The position numbers and the translations under genes were made by a program. 64,000 bases of DNA from Symbiodinium sp. CCMP2592 (taxonomy: Eukaryota > Sar > Dinophyceae > Suessiales > Symbiodiniaceae), in the NCBI GenBank assembly GCA_905221615.1, contig CAJNDT010006160.1:62001-126000 (forward strand), given 5' to 3'. Shown here one piece after another: positions 50,000 through 59,999 of the stretch. Numbering within the stretch: position 1 is the stretch's first letter; every line of letters begins with the position of its first letter. The notes beneath the pieces are model-generated. The model did no database searches. It saw nothing but the letters and a program-made list of their open reading frames with translations, and was not told the origin of the DNA.

Positions 50000-52900
50000 T
50001 CACTAGAATCACTAGAACAGCAGGCGCACATTTCAACTGCAACGTCAATCAGCTTCTGACAACATTCTTGGGCAACGGGACGGCTGGCGGATCTTCGGGA
50101 GGAGCATGCAGAGAGGCAACGGTCAAAACACGCATCCCGTCCTTGCCTGTTGGATCCCCCTGTGCCGGCATCATACACCCGGTGTGGCGAGTCTAACCGT
50201 GGAGAATTGGCCTCCGCCTGGCTTCCGGCTGTTGTGCTGCTTTCATCCTCGTCTGACTCCGATCCAGAGCTAGGTCGGTCACCACCGTCTTCATCACTGG
50301 AGCTGGATAGGTCCTCTGGAGGAGGAATGAAGAAAACTAGCCGGATGACTTCTCCATCTGATACCTGTATGGTTGGGCTGAGAGGCATAATACCTGCGTC
50401 GGGAATGTGACGTCCCAGTTGATAGCCCTGAGGGCACCGAGCGCCATACCGATCGACAAGAACATCAGTGCGGAGTGTGCCTTCAACCAATGCATACCAT
50501 GCGAAACCCAGGAGCAAAGCCCGAGCATCGATGATGCAGATCGGGTGGCGTGGGTCAGAGTGTTGTCGCCCTGGGTCAGCTCCGATTGCAACCAAAATAT
50601 TATTGGTAAGATGCCCTCTGTGGGCATGGTCGTGGACCCGGGGAGCGGCCGCACATAAAATCAGCTCCCTGGGTGGGATGTCAAGGAGAGATGCGAGGTC
50701 TGCACGCAGCTGTGAGCTACGGAAAGGCTGCACGACGAAGCGAAAATGATCCAAACCGGCTAGGACCCAAGCAGCATTCTCGTATCTCCCTTCTGGGAGC
50801 CAAAACTGATCCCATCCATTGTGGGATTGCAGCATCTGCTCAAAACTGCGCGGTCGGGATGGGAAGACATCCATAGGCAGAAATTGCAGCAGGTCACCGT
50901 GTTCAAGCTGAAAGCTGGTTCCGTCAGGGATGGCCCAAGGGATATCCCGGTGGAAAAGAGCGGCGTCTGCAGCTAGACCCGACGCCCGCATCACAGCAGC
51001 TTTGTCCACAGTTCTGGGCAGCACAAGTGCAAAGAAACTACCCCCGACGCGACAGAGGTCAATGGCTACCATGATACCGGGGAAGCTCCAGCTCGGTGCT
51101 GCGAGGACTAGGGCAAGCTCTGGCCAAGGCTGCGGGTGTACCGGGCACATACGTGGGAAGCGCTCCCTTGGGAGGGGCAGGCGCGCACCGTCGATGAGGC
51201 GGAAAACATCAGCAGGGCTGCTGCCAACAGCAAAGCGAATGGCCAGCATCTCCGGAAGGAAGTTGGGTGCCATAATCACAAAGCTGGCATTGGCAAAGCT
51301 TAGCTCGGGAAACTCTGTGCGGCTGGGATCCCTGGGTGGAGGAGCAAAGGTGTGCGCTGCGCCTGCATCGCTGTTCAGGCTGTTAGCCTCTCCCTGCCGC
51401 TGCGCTCCCGCGTTTGCACGATTTGGAGAACCACAACCAGGGGGGACGGCATTGGGAGCCGGTGCAGGGCGTTCGCTGCCACCGCCTGCAACGGTTCTCG
51501 GGTTGGGGCCCTTGATGCACACAACTTCAAGCGCCTCGAAACAAAGGTCGGCGAGGGAACGCTCAATGGCGATTGCTGCGGTGGTCGCATGCCGCTTGCA
51601 CTCGCAGGGTGTAGAGGCTTTGGGCCGCAGGAAGCAGTCAAGGATCAGCTCGAGAGGGTCGATCCGGAAGGTTTTGCTGATTGCACTGATATCATGAGCC
51701 GGGCCAGTTGGCGCATCCTGGCATCGGTCCGCTCCTCGGGGCGATCGGCTGCGCGTCCGGAGTTGCCGAAAGGGACCAAGGTTCCCTCCGGGGTCCTGCG
51801 ACGAGTCAGACGTGGGGTCCGACGATTCACTGCTTTCATTTTCCTGATCGCTGCCGGGAACCGCCTCTACACCTGGAGGGGAATCCTCCAAGAAGTTTCG
51901 AATTGACTCGAAACGCAGCACACCCCTGTGGTCAACAATGACAAAGGTGGTGTCACCTCGCATTTCATGTCTGCCACCTTTGATGACTAGGGAGAAGCCG
52001 CTGGGCAGCATGGGTTCATATTCTGCAACGAGGTCATCGAAATTGACACAGCCTCCTTCTGCTATCATCCAGGCAGGCTCGAGCAGTATTGCACGACGGT
52101 CGAGGAAAATAGCATGCACCTGCCTGGGCTCCCGACTGCTGCTTTCCGCAGCCACCGGTAGCTGCTCGGTGACTATGACAATGGCTCGACAGTGCTGGCC
52201 CATATATTGATAGTCGGCGATTCGCGGGGCCGCCGAGCAAAGAACACTGCGGCCTTCCTGGTGGCGTAGGATACGAGCAGCCTTGGCAACAAAGTCCTCT
52301 GCGGAGGCACCGTTGCCTGGCCGATACGCAAGGATGTTGAAGCCAGCGTCGTGTCCTACCCAGAAAACCGACACTGAGGGCCCAGGATGCACGAAGCAAG
52401 ATGTGGCCCATTCAGTGGGCGCAGAGAGCAACTGCTCGATGGTGTGCCCGCGGGGGGCTTGCTCACCTGTGCCCCGCACTATCACAAGGGATGCTATGTG
52501 TACGGTCATAACCGAGGTAACAAACCATGGCTCACCCGCAACGGTTACTTCCAGACCGGAACTAGCAGCGAGACCAACACTCCGGAGGAAGTCTTCCCTG
52601 TTCAACGGTCCTGGGATTTCACAGCAGAACAAACGCCCATCGAGGGATCTGGTATCGACTAGGGCAAAGGGGGCAGCCGTAGCCCACTCAGGTATCGCGA
52701 GCAGGCTCACATGATCAAATGCTGGCTGCGGGTCGACTGGGATGAGGGAGCCCAAGGCAAATGTCCAGGAGGACTGCCGTCCATCCTGCACAGCACACAA
52801 AAGGTCCTCGACATCAAAAGGATGTGTGAGCTCGATGTGGACAACCTCAGCCTGATATCGGGGTGCGTACACCACCGCACACAATCGTGTTGCACCGAAA

Positions 52901-55251
52901 ACGTCCCGCCTTGGAGTCGGACGCTCTTGTGCATTTACACTCGCTGAACCATCCAAAGGTGGCTCGGTGGTTTGGCGGTCTGCAACGGGAGCAAGCGGAA
53001 TGGTGCGATGGAATGCATCATGGGGCATGCCATGGATGTCAGTGCCGGGCGGCAAGTTGGCAGGTTCCCTCACTGAGGCAGAGGGTGCCGTGACCGTCTC
53101 TGCATCGCCGGATGGGGCATCAGGCCGGCGCTTGATGATGACGGTGACCACAGCGTCGGCAGCAACCTGAACGTTGCCCTCTCGGATGGGCCCACCGTGA
53201 AGGTGCGCGGAACAACCCGCAGGGATATTGATTCCCAGAAATTGAAAAACCCCTTTACCTGGTAACACTTCACGGCTGGTGTAGGCAAATTGGATCATTC
53301 CACCTTCTGGCCGGCAGTCGAAGAACACAAATTGCCCCGTACCAGGGCCACCCTCATCGTCAACTTTGCGTGCGGCAGCAACGACACCAGGTAGAAGTGC
53401 ACCGTACTGGACAAGTGGCGGCAGGCAAGGATCGGTTGGGAGCTGATGGAAAACGAGGTGTTCCTCCCGGTGGTGCATCGCACTAGCTGCATGCTGCCTC
53501 AATTCGTCATCGAAGTTTCCCTGATGGAGCACAATTCTGACAGTGTGCTCTGCGAGGATTCTCCAGGAGTCGCTTTCGACTTCTTTCCACATGTATCGGA
53601 AGTCCTCCGTGAGGAGGACTCGGTCTTTGAGGCATGTGGAGGTTGATACCCCCCAACTGGGAGCACTGTGCAAACTAACGACCCGAAAAACCGTACCAGA
53701 GGCGACTATTTCCCCGCAGTCCCTGATCGGGGCCGTGTGCCCAGCACAGAACACTAGGCAGGGCCCGTCAACATGCTGGGCAATGTGCTCGCGAAGGTCC
53801 GCCTCGGTGACGCGGGCCCAGGTCAAGAGGGCATAAACAGGCCCGTTCCATGCTGAAAAGTCGAGTACAATCACAACCTTGTCGCTTCCCCTAGCCCAGG
53901 CAGGAGCTATGACTGCTGTGATGTATCCCTCAGCCGGCTGGGGGTTTGCAAGGATTACCTCAGATTCAAAAGGCAGGGGGTCATCTGCAAGCTTTTCAGC
54001 AAAAGCCGACTCCAAATCTTCTGCCTCGACCGGGAAGGGAACTGTGGCGCGTACAATTCGAGACGGGTAACCATGTGCGAGCAGAAGGCCTTGCACTTCA
54101 ACTGGTGGCTCAACCTTAGTGCTAAAAGCAGCCCAATCTGTAGAGCCCGCGGAGGGCACCTCTGATGCCCTGCTTTGCCCGTGAATGGCAGGAGCAAACG
54201 GGTCCGCAGCGCTTGCAACAGGAAGTTGCGCCAAGGCCAGTGCTGTGATGGAGGGGCCGTCAGGCGTCTCGGGCGCAGCAGCACATAGCTGCACATCAGA
54301 ACCCAACAACATGTACAGGAGAGTACTCCAGAAACCGGAGCATCTTGCACGCCTCGGTTTCCTTTCACAGGGGGCCGACGCGCGCTTTCGCGTGGGCACA
54401 TGCCACTTCAAAATTGGTTGGCTGGGAGTGGCACTGTATCCGACAGCAATAACAGCACGCAGAGGGAAATCTGTGAGGGGGAGTCTCAGACATCTTCCCA
54501 AGGGCTGATGCCTGCTCGGTGTTGGCCAAATCCAAAGTTTGCACAAACAGACAAAGAAGAGGCCATGCAAGGTGAGCAGGAAATTGTGAAGCTGAGGGAA
54601 TTCCGAATCCTCAGAGGGAGGTGGCTGACAATCAACAACCAAGGTGTCCGCAGTTCGGGCCTGCGTCCCTGAGCAACCGATACGCATGTTGTGCGCTCCG
54701 GACTGCTGGACACCTACGCACCTGACTGCAGCTCCACTAACAGCAGGTTCGTTGCAAAACGGTGGACACTCGTGTGCTTGGGATGCCGCACACGCATGGG
54801 AGGCACTGCGGGGCCGTGGATTAGGGACCCTAAACCACAAAGGGAAGGAGGGTGGGCCTAAACCACAAGAAACCCCCAAAACTTGCTGGGCAAAGGGAGA
54901 GGGTCCACAATGCTGTCTGAAAGCAGGTGCTGAAGGAGCATCCGGAGAGGTCAATGCGATAGAGAGGGCTGACACGTTTCGGCATGATGGGCACGGGAGT
55001 GGGCCACGGGTCAGGTAACGACGCTGTGGAGATATAAGCCCAAATCCCACAGGTCGTTCCCGACGGAAAGAGAGGGAAGCACCCAGGCGGCCTGCAAAAA
55101 CCCAATGCAGACACGTCTGGGAACCTCCTGGGAGATGGGTAGGTCCAGTTGCAGGCTGAGTGCATTCCTGTACAACTACACTACCGCTATCAACAATCTG
55201 CTCACTGAGCCCGCGAACGGAACCTCGCCCATCAGATAGGAGAAGCATCAT
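49909..55251 (-). CDS. Giant modular ORF, three tandem repeats, unknown function
   Basis: The open frame runs from 56742, but its first 450 codons are the shadow of the gag-like ORF. The first ATG after that ORF ends is at 55251, giving 1,780 aa. A hydrophobic stretch (STLLYMLLGSDVQLCAAA) lies near residue 310. It is followed by three related modules of about 400 aa. Each begins with an Ile/Val-rich half (ATVPFPVEAEDLESAF; VVHIELTHPFDVEDLL; MLAIRFAVGSSPADVF). This is followed by (N/D)PQPA or HPQPWP and (P/A)(A/E)WA. The second half has repeated patterns such as SVLCSAAPRIADYQYMGQH and ELILCAAAPRVHDHAHRGH. Acidic-Ser linkers follow. It ends at the start of the RNase H frame (-1). No known domain recognised. 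A structural or capsid-like role is a guess. Confidence 0.7.
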   Translation of the reverse strand: MMLLLSDGRGSVRGLSEQIVDSGSVVVQECTQPATGPTHLPGGSQTCLHWVFAGRLGASLSFRRERPVGFGLISPQRRYLTRGPLPCPSCRNVSALSIALTSPDAPSAPAFRQHCGPSPFAQQVLGVSCGLGPPSFPLWFRVPNPRPRSASHACAASQAHECPPFCNEPAVSGAAVRCVGVQQSGAHNMRIGCSGTQARTADTLVVDCQPPPSEDSEFPQLHNFLLTLHGLFFVCLCKLWIWPTPSRHQPLGRCLRLPLTDFPLRAVIAVGYSATPSQPILKWHVPTRKRASAPCERKPRRARCSGFWSTLLYMLLGSDVQLCAAAPETPDGPSITALALAQLPVASAADPFAPAIHGQSRASEVPSAGSTDWAAFSTKVEPPVEVQGLLLAHGYPSRIVRATVPFPVEAEDLESAFAEKLADDPLPFESEVILANPQPAEGYITAVIAPAWARGSDKVVIVLDFSAWNGPVYALLTWARVTEADLREHIAQHVDGPCLVFCAGHTAPIRDCGEIVASGTVFRVVSLHSAPSWGVSTSTCLKDRVLLTEDFRYMWKEVESDSWRILAEHTVRIVLHQGNFDDELRQHAASAMHHREEHLVFHQLPTDPCLPPLVQYGALLPGVVAAARKVDDEGGPGTGQFVFFDCRPEGGMIQFAYTSREVLPGKGVFQFLGINIPAGCSAHLHGGPIREGNVQVAADAVVTVIIKRRPDAPSGDAETVTAPSASVREPANLPPGTDIHGMPHDAFHRTIPLAPVADRQTTEPPLDGSASVNAQERPTPRRDVFGATRLCAVVYAPRYQAEVVHIELTHPFDVEDLLCAVQDGRQSSWTFALGSLIPVDPQPAFDHVSLLAIPEWATAAPFALVDTRSLDGRLFCCEIPGPLNREDFLRSVGLAASSGLEVTVAGEPWFVTSVMTVHIASLVIVRGTGEQAPRGHTIEQLLSAPTEWATSCFVHPGPSVSVFWVGHDAGFNILAYRPGNGASAEDFVAKAARILRHQEGRSVLCSAAPRIADYQYMGQHCRAIVIVTEQLPVAAESSSREPRQVHAIFLDRRAILLEPAWMIAEGGCVNFDDLVAEYEPMLPSGFSLVIKGGRHEMRGDTTFVIVDHRGVLRFESIRNFLEDSPPGVEAVPGSDQENESSESSDPTSDSSQDPGGNLGPFRQLRTRSRSPRGADRCQDAPTGPAHDISAISKTFRIDPLELILDCFLRPKASTPCECKRHATTAAIAIERSLADLCFEALEVVCIKGPNPRTVAGGGSERPAPAPNAVPPGCGSPNRANAGAQRQGEANSLNSDAGAAHTFAPPPRDPSRTEFPELSFANASFVIMAPNFLPEMLAIRFAVGSSPADVFRLIDGARLPLPRERFPRMCPVHPQPWPELALVLAAPSWSFPGIMVAIDLCRVGGSFFALVLPRTVDKAAVMRASGLAADAALFHRDIPWAIPDGTSFQLEHGDLLQFLPMDVFPSRPRSFEQMLQSHNGWDQFWLPEGRYENAAWVLAGLDHFRFVVQPFRSSQLRADLASLLDIPPRELILCAAAPRVHDHAHRGHLTNNILVAIGADPGRQHSDPRHPICIIDARALLLGFAWYALVEGTLRTDVLVDRYGARCPQGYQLGRHIPDAGIMPLSPTIQVSDGEVIRLVFFIPPPEDLSSSSDEDGGDRPSSGSESDEDESSTTAGSQAEANSPRLDSPHRVYDAGTGGSNRQGRDACFDRCLSACSSRRSASRPVAQECCQKLIDVAVEMCACCSSDSSEDAQDVGTSRRTISSVAQLLSSQISGPKGP

Positions 55252-55382
55252 GTCAGGATTGTGGCCTTGCCCGGGGTGCAACTCTGCCAACGAGTTCAGC
55301 CCGTCTGAACTCAGAAGACAAGGGCTCCTCAGGCGGCGGCAACCTTGAGATGCTCCCCCACTGGTAGGCGAGGTTAGGAACG

Positions 55383-56621
55383 CTAGGCAGTCCTTCCAGG
55401 ATCGTCGTCTTCGTCGGCATCGGCGTCGATTGCATCCTGCATCGCAGCTGTCCCTGAGAAGGCATGGAGCCGAGCCTGGATCTCCTGGTCCGTGAGGAAG
55501 GGCACGTTCCCCTGGTCGGCGGAATTCTCGGCCAGAGTGCTTGGCTGGTGTGGTTCCGTATTCAGAACATGTCCGGCAAGACCAAAGGGTGCCAAGGCCT
55601 GCCGGCGCTGATCCAGCTTCTGTCCCAACGGCACACCGCCTGTAGGAGGGGGCCCCGTCGGAGGTCTCGTTTTCACAGAAACTCTCGCTCCATCTGGCCC
55701 CTTGAAGTGCTGGCTGGGGGACGGCAAGATGCCAGGTCCGCCGCTGGCACTGGGGCTTTGCAGATAGGGGTCCCTGCTGAGCACATTTGCATAACCTCCC
55801 GGTGGCGGCAGACCAGGTGCTAGCAAGGTAGGCGTAGGCAGGACGGAAGCCGGTGCCGCCATAGATGCAGCCTCCAGTGGAAATCCGGCACAAGCACTTC
55901 CAGTGTGCGCCGGCGCCGTCAGCCCTGGGGGTGCAAAGTCTGCACCTGGGATAACCAGTGGATTTCCAGTAGGAGCAGGGGCTTCGTGTCGTCCCTGCCC
56001 GTGTTGCCCACGAACAGGAGCCGAGGTCTCTCCGATCGCTCGCTGTAAGACCGAGTGTGCATCGAAACCGACCATGTCCTGACGGCCCTGGTCCACCATC
56101 ATAGCGTATGCTCGGTCCGCCTCCTCCGTGGTTTCCTCCTCCTGTCCTCCGTCGTGGAAGATACGAGCCAAACCTGCACGGGCTCCGGCCTGTGTTGCCG
56201 TGGCCTTCTGCAGGTCCTCGCGGAGGCGCTCCATATCGCGGTGGAATCTCGTATACTCCTTGCGAAACGCATTCTTGTGCTCCACCTCGTAGGTCTTCCA
56301 AAGGCCCTCTCGGTCGGAGATCGCCTTGTGCAGAGCAAGCACTCGTTGCTCCGCTTTCCTGGCGGCATTGAGGGATGCCTGCAGGAGGCCAGTGAAACCA
56401 TCCGGCTCGAGCTCCGGGTTGTTGGGGGCACCATCGCGGGGGCGGTCGCCCCCATTCTTGTTGTATCCACGCTTCCTGTCGTATGCAGGGAAAGCGTGGC
56501 CTTGCCCACCATCCTGCTTTCCATCTCCCTTCCAGCCCTTCTTCTTGGCACCACGCCAAAGCTGCCAAGAGCGTGGCGAGTAGTCTTCCCAACCTTCGTC
56601 CCATTTCTGGCCTCTTCCCAT
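55383..56621 (-). CDS. Gag-like / ORF1 protein of retroelement 2
   Basis: 412 aa from the first ATG (a GTG 15 bases upstream was not used). N-terminus is Trp/Gly/Lys-rich and basic (SPRSWQLWRGAKKKGWKGDG; KRGYNKNGGDRP), likely RNA-binding. Residues about 75-165 form an Ala/Glu/Arg-rich coiled coil (ARKAEQRVLALHKAISDREG; RFHRDMERLREDLQKATATQ). The C-terminal half is Pro/Gly/Ala-rich with an acidic end (DADADEDDDPGRTA). It has no CCHC knuckle. First ORF of the element; the downstream ORF is in the -1 frame. I recall similar WRGAK...FPAYD proteins in Symbiodinium. Confidence 0.75.
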   Translation of the reverse strand: MGRGQKWDEGWEDYSPRSWQLWRGAKKKGWKGDGKQDGGQGHAFPAYDRKRGYNKNGGDRPRDGAPNNPELEPDGFTGLLQASLNAARKAEQRVLALHKAISDREGLWKTYEVEHKNAFRKEYTRFHRDMERLREDLQKATATQAGARAGLARIFHDGGQEEETTEEADRAYAMMVDQGRQDMVGFDAHSVLQRAIGETSAPVRGQHGQGRHEAPAPTGNPLVIPGADFAPPGLTAPAHTGSACAGFPLEAASMAAPASVLPTPTLLAPGLPPPGGYANVLSRDPYLQSPSASGGPGILPSPSQHFKGPDGARVSVKTRPPTGPPPTGGVPLGQKLDQRRQALAPFGLAGHVLNTEPHQPSTLAENSADQGNVPFLTDQEIQARLHAFSGTAAMQDAIDADADEDDDPGRTA

Positions 56622-56840
56622 GTAGGATCGCTGCACAGCCCGTCCCGAGCCGTGGTGTAATGCCAGTCGTTTCCACTGAAGGTGGGATAGCTCGCGCCCG
56701 AAGCGGAGGGCGAGACGGGCCTTGGATCGTCGGCGTCTGCAACGCCTATGCCAGTTCGGGGAAGAAGGATGCTTCCCTATGGCTCACAATGGCGTGCTAC
56801 GCCTGGGGCTGCAGTGTTCCGTCCTGTACGGCGATCTGAG

Positions 56841-56843
<3 letters not shown>

Positions 56844-56883
<40 letters not shown>
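56844..56883. repeat. (TA)n at the 5' end of retroelement 2
   Basis: About 20 TA units; longer than the tract at 44088. Confidence 0.9.
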
Positions 56884-56886
<3 letters not shown>

Positions 56887-56931
56887 ACCATAATAAGGAA
56901 CCCTAAAACGGTAGGCCCTTTCGGTTGCAGG
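56884..56931. mobile_element. Right half of the MITE interrupted by retroelement 2
   Basis: AACCATAATAAGGAACCCTA then GGTAGGCCCTTTCGGTTGCAGG. Its reverse complement matches the left half (CCGAAA...CCTACC) and the interior of MITE M1 (TTTTAGGGTTCCTTATTATG). Confidence 0.75.
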
Positions 56932-57038
56932 TAAACCCTAAACCAGCCCCAGACTCGGAAGTATATCCAAAACCGGATACACCCAAGCCTCCGAAGCCCA
57001 CTGAACTGCCCGAGAACAAAGGAACTCTGAACAAAAAT

Positions 57039-57143
57039 AGGAGTTTCCGAACATAGGGGACCCTAATATAGCACCCTACAAAGTAGGATCCTCATTATAA
57101 CGACCCCAGAATAAGGTACCCCTAATTTTGGGAAAACCCCCAA
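57039..57143. mobile_element. MITE family E copy 3
   Basis: GGAGTTTCCGAACATAGG...CCTAATTTTGGGAAAACCCC, degenerate. Confidence 0.75.
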
Positions 57144-57682
57144 ATGCCGCGAGGGCGAAGCAAAACCAAGGGCCGAGGCGCCCCCTTGTCCTTTTAGAAA
57201 CCATAGACAGAGCCCTATACCTGTATCCCTTCGTGGGAATTATTTAAGAAGGTCTACTAGCCGGGTTTGGGGGTTATAAGGCTTGGGTCGGGGTTTCTAT
57301 GAGCTTTGAACCCTGACCTAACCCAAATACTGTACTCAGGAAAACGATCGAGCTGTCTGCTTATTCTTTTGGGGGAACCATGAAAAAGGACCAGGCTGGG
57401 CCGAGGCGCCCGTGGAGCTTCTCGAGGAGCCCTCGCTTCTGGGACTCCGGTATCCCGGCCATGGCGCTTCGTCAGATAAACCCTAAACCTTAAACCCTAA
57501 ACCCTAAACCCCACCAGAACAGGGATTACAGGTCTTGAAACGGTTTTAGAGGGATTTCAGGTTTAGGAGTTTGGGTTTGCCAGGCTTTATCGGATTTCTA
57601 GGTCTTGTTCAGGTCGTAGATGCTTTCATAGAGTCGTATGAAACTTTTCTCGATTTTTTACCAGGTGGGACTTACAGTGTGT
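57144..57682. other. Unresolved stretch
   Basis: GC-rich islands at 57160-57200 and 57360-57470 are open in several frames. Telomere units at 57479-57510. Confidence 0.4.
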
Positions 57683-57782
57683 TTGCAGGTTTTGTGGGGA
57701 TGGAGGGGTGGGAAAACAAGCTGACAGAGCTCGACAGCAGTTCAGACGGGTATGAGAATCTCGGGCTTCGGGCTCCAAGATA
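57683..57782 (+). CDS. Candidate C-terminal exon
   Basis: Plus strand. CTTACAGTGTGTTTGCAG| acceptor, FVGMEGWENKLTELDSSSDG YENLGLRAPR, then TAA. A minus-strand frame is also open but has fewer charged residues. Function unknown. Confidence 0.45.
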
Positions 57783-57810
57783 AAAGGAAAGGCCTCACAG
57801 TGCAGCGTTT

Positions 57811-57933
57811 TGCTTGGAGGTTCACGGGTAGTTACAAGTGGGGTTATAAGTAGGGTAACCATAGCTAGAACCATCTAGAACCCATATTAACGAACTTGTA
57901 ACCCAGTGATAACTACCCATGAACCTCCAAGTA
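57811..57933. mobile_element. MITE family B copy
   Basis: GCTTGGAGGTTCACGGGTAG...CTACCCATGAACCTCCAAGT. Confidence 0.88.
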
Positions 57934-58125
57934 TGTTGTGGGACTCACCTTTGGCTAGCTGCAGGACTTTGGGCCGTGGGCCTTCGCATGGGGTCGAAAC
58001 GTCCAGGATCGTTTAAGGATGCAGGGCTAAGAGTTCAGGGCAGTGGGTAAACGGAGGGGGGTAGGATTGGCGAGTGAGGTTCGAAGGAGTCACGCTTCAA
58101 GCTGGAAGATGGAGGTCATGCACGG

Positions 58126-58371
58126 TTAATGAACGAAAATATGCAACAAAGAAAAAACGAAAGGATAGACCAAATAAAAATGCTCCCATTGATATTGACT
58201 GATATTGGGCAACTGAGGTTTGCTGAGGGCCTGCGTCATCCTGCGTCGCACACTCTCAATGCAACAGCTCTTTTTCCTCTGAATCGCCGCGCCCTTGCCC
58301 GGATCGAGTGCGGTGGCCCGTGTGGGTGTGGAGGCCACGGTGGGTGAAACATCGTGCTGGGGTTGGCGCAC
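58126..58371. other. Coding-like block, strand unresolved
   Basis: Plus ORF of 72 aa starts MNENMQQRKNERIDQIKMLP and stops. Minus ORF of 81 aa includes RMTQALSKPQLPNISQYQWE. Both have ATG and stop. Confidence 0.35.
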
Positions 58372-58721
58372 ATGTTTGGAATAAGGAACTGAGGCCGGCC
58401 TGGTGTTTGCTTTCTCATTTAGGGGACACAGACACGCAAACCCTAAACCCTAAACCCCGAACACGAGGCCTAAATCTAGTACTACAAGTGGTATGCGAAA
58501 CCGTAAAAAGAAAATCCCATCCCAACCCACATGCCATCTCGACAGCAAACAGCTTTGCAGCCCGGCCTCGCTATCCGAATCCCACTCTGCAGCCTTCCTG
58601 GCGACGAATCGCAGCAGGTTAAGTCAAAGAACGCGGCAGAAGTCCATGTCCGTTCAAGGCGCTGACATCATGCAGAACTTATAGATTAGGACTGTGTGCT
58701 ATCGCTATCTTGTGCTACTAC

Positions 58722-58860
58722 GTAGCACCACTACCACTACTGCCACAACCACCACTAAAACCAGTCTTACTACCACCCAGACTACCACTACTATCACTAC
58801 TACCTGGACATCTGCAAAAAACGGCCAGGCGGACATTAGCAGTGGTGATAGTAGTCGTCG
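58722..58860. repeat. (ACY)n triplet tract with inverted GTGGTGATAGTAG end
   Basis: CACTACTATCACTACTAC and AGTGGTGATAGTAGTCG can pair across about 50 bp. Confidence 0.7.
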
Positions 58861-59216
58861 TCGTGTATTCCTGATTAGGCATAAACTACCCCAAAGGCCA
58901 AGCTAAATCTGCATACCCGTAGAGTGCCGCTTGTCCTTCAACGACTGATGCTTCGAAAGCCTGCCTCATCTACGAAAACCCTCGCAACACACGCTCTTCA
59001 ATGAGGCAATGTATCAGTTACATGATATGCATTGCTTAAAACCCTGAGTCCTGGCTAAAGGATGAGTTGGACTCTGTGGGTTCTCCTGGCCTTAAACGAC
59101 ATGGACCGCGGCGGAGGGGCCTAACATAAACGCGCGCAGCGGCGCGCACAGAGGAGTCGGGAGTCCGCAAGAGGAGGTTGCGAAAAAGGGCCCTCCTTTG
59201 CTCATACCCCCGAGTG

Positions 59217-59310
59217 GATGGATGGCTGTGGCACCACAGCGAGGTCCCGCAGGACGAGCGCATGGGAAGGCCACGAAGCTGAGAAGCTTGTAGATGTTCG
59301 GCTTCCACTG
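59217..59310 (+). CDS. Candidate exon, weak
   Basis: Plus frame DGCGTTARSRRTSAWEGHEA EKLVDVRLPL. Other frames open. Confidence 0.25.
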
Positions 59311-59999
59311 AGGGGATTTAAAGGCTCCTTACAGGGTCCTATATGGGTTCCTGTACGGGCCCTTAACCTTTACGGCTTCTATAAGGGCTCAGCCTTTGCT
59401 GGCTAGGTAAACGTCATGCGTAGGGTACAGGGTATAGCTTTACAGTTTACAGTTGCGTAGAAATTATTTAATCAAGTATGAAAGCTTGGCGCTGAGGGTA
59501 AACCTGCAACCTTCACCAAAGTCTGCAAGACCCCAAAGCCCCGACACTGTGACTGCGGATCTTAGCCCCACCAAAACCTCTCAAGAACCCGCGTAGAACC
59601 ACCGTATACCACTCCCTAAACCCTAAACCCTAAACAAACCCGTGAAGACTGTCAACTCGCTGAGTGCCTCCGCTTCGATGGCCCTACGGGCTCTCGCATC
59701 CACGGGTTCATGGCTACATCAAGGCAGGACAAAACTTTAAGAAGTTGATCAGAGATGCCGGCAGTTGGAAGGTTGTGAGGTTTGGTTAAGATCAGAGATT
59801 ACTGGTTTAAGTTTGAAAGTCGAAGATGTCGATCTGCCCCAGAACCCCCCCCCACCAAACCCGAGAAAAAGCGAAACAAAAAAAAAAAACGTATACCACC
59901 TATAAAACCCTGTTTGAACAAATGACAGAAGCCCTAGGCCCTAACCCTGAACCCTAAACCCACCCTAAACCCCAAAACCCTAAAGCCTGAAGAAGCCCC

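Larger units (their letters stand above)
44111..56843 (-). mobile_element. Non-LTR retrotransposon (retroelement 2), about 12.7 kb
   Basis: Order on the minus strand: gag-like ORF, 1,780-aa modular ORF, RNase H plus endonuclease, reverse transcriptase with zinc fingers, then a short 3' tail ending GCGGAATGAAAATG. There is no poly(A). Both ends abut (TA)n, consistent with integration into a TA microsatellite and TA duplication. No LTRs. Near-complete, with frame changes (all to the -1 frame) between ORFs; one falls inside the endonuclease domain and is probably disabling. Confidence 0.88.

Noticed and set aside
55252-56742. N-terminal 497 codons of the 2,277-codon open frame
   Set aside because: They run over the gag-like ORF in another frame, begin with TTG, and look like shadow sequence (Arg/Gly/Pro/Cys-rich).
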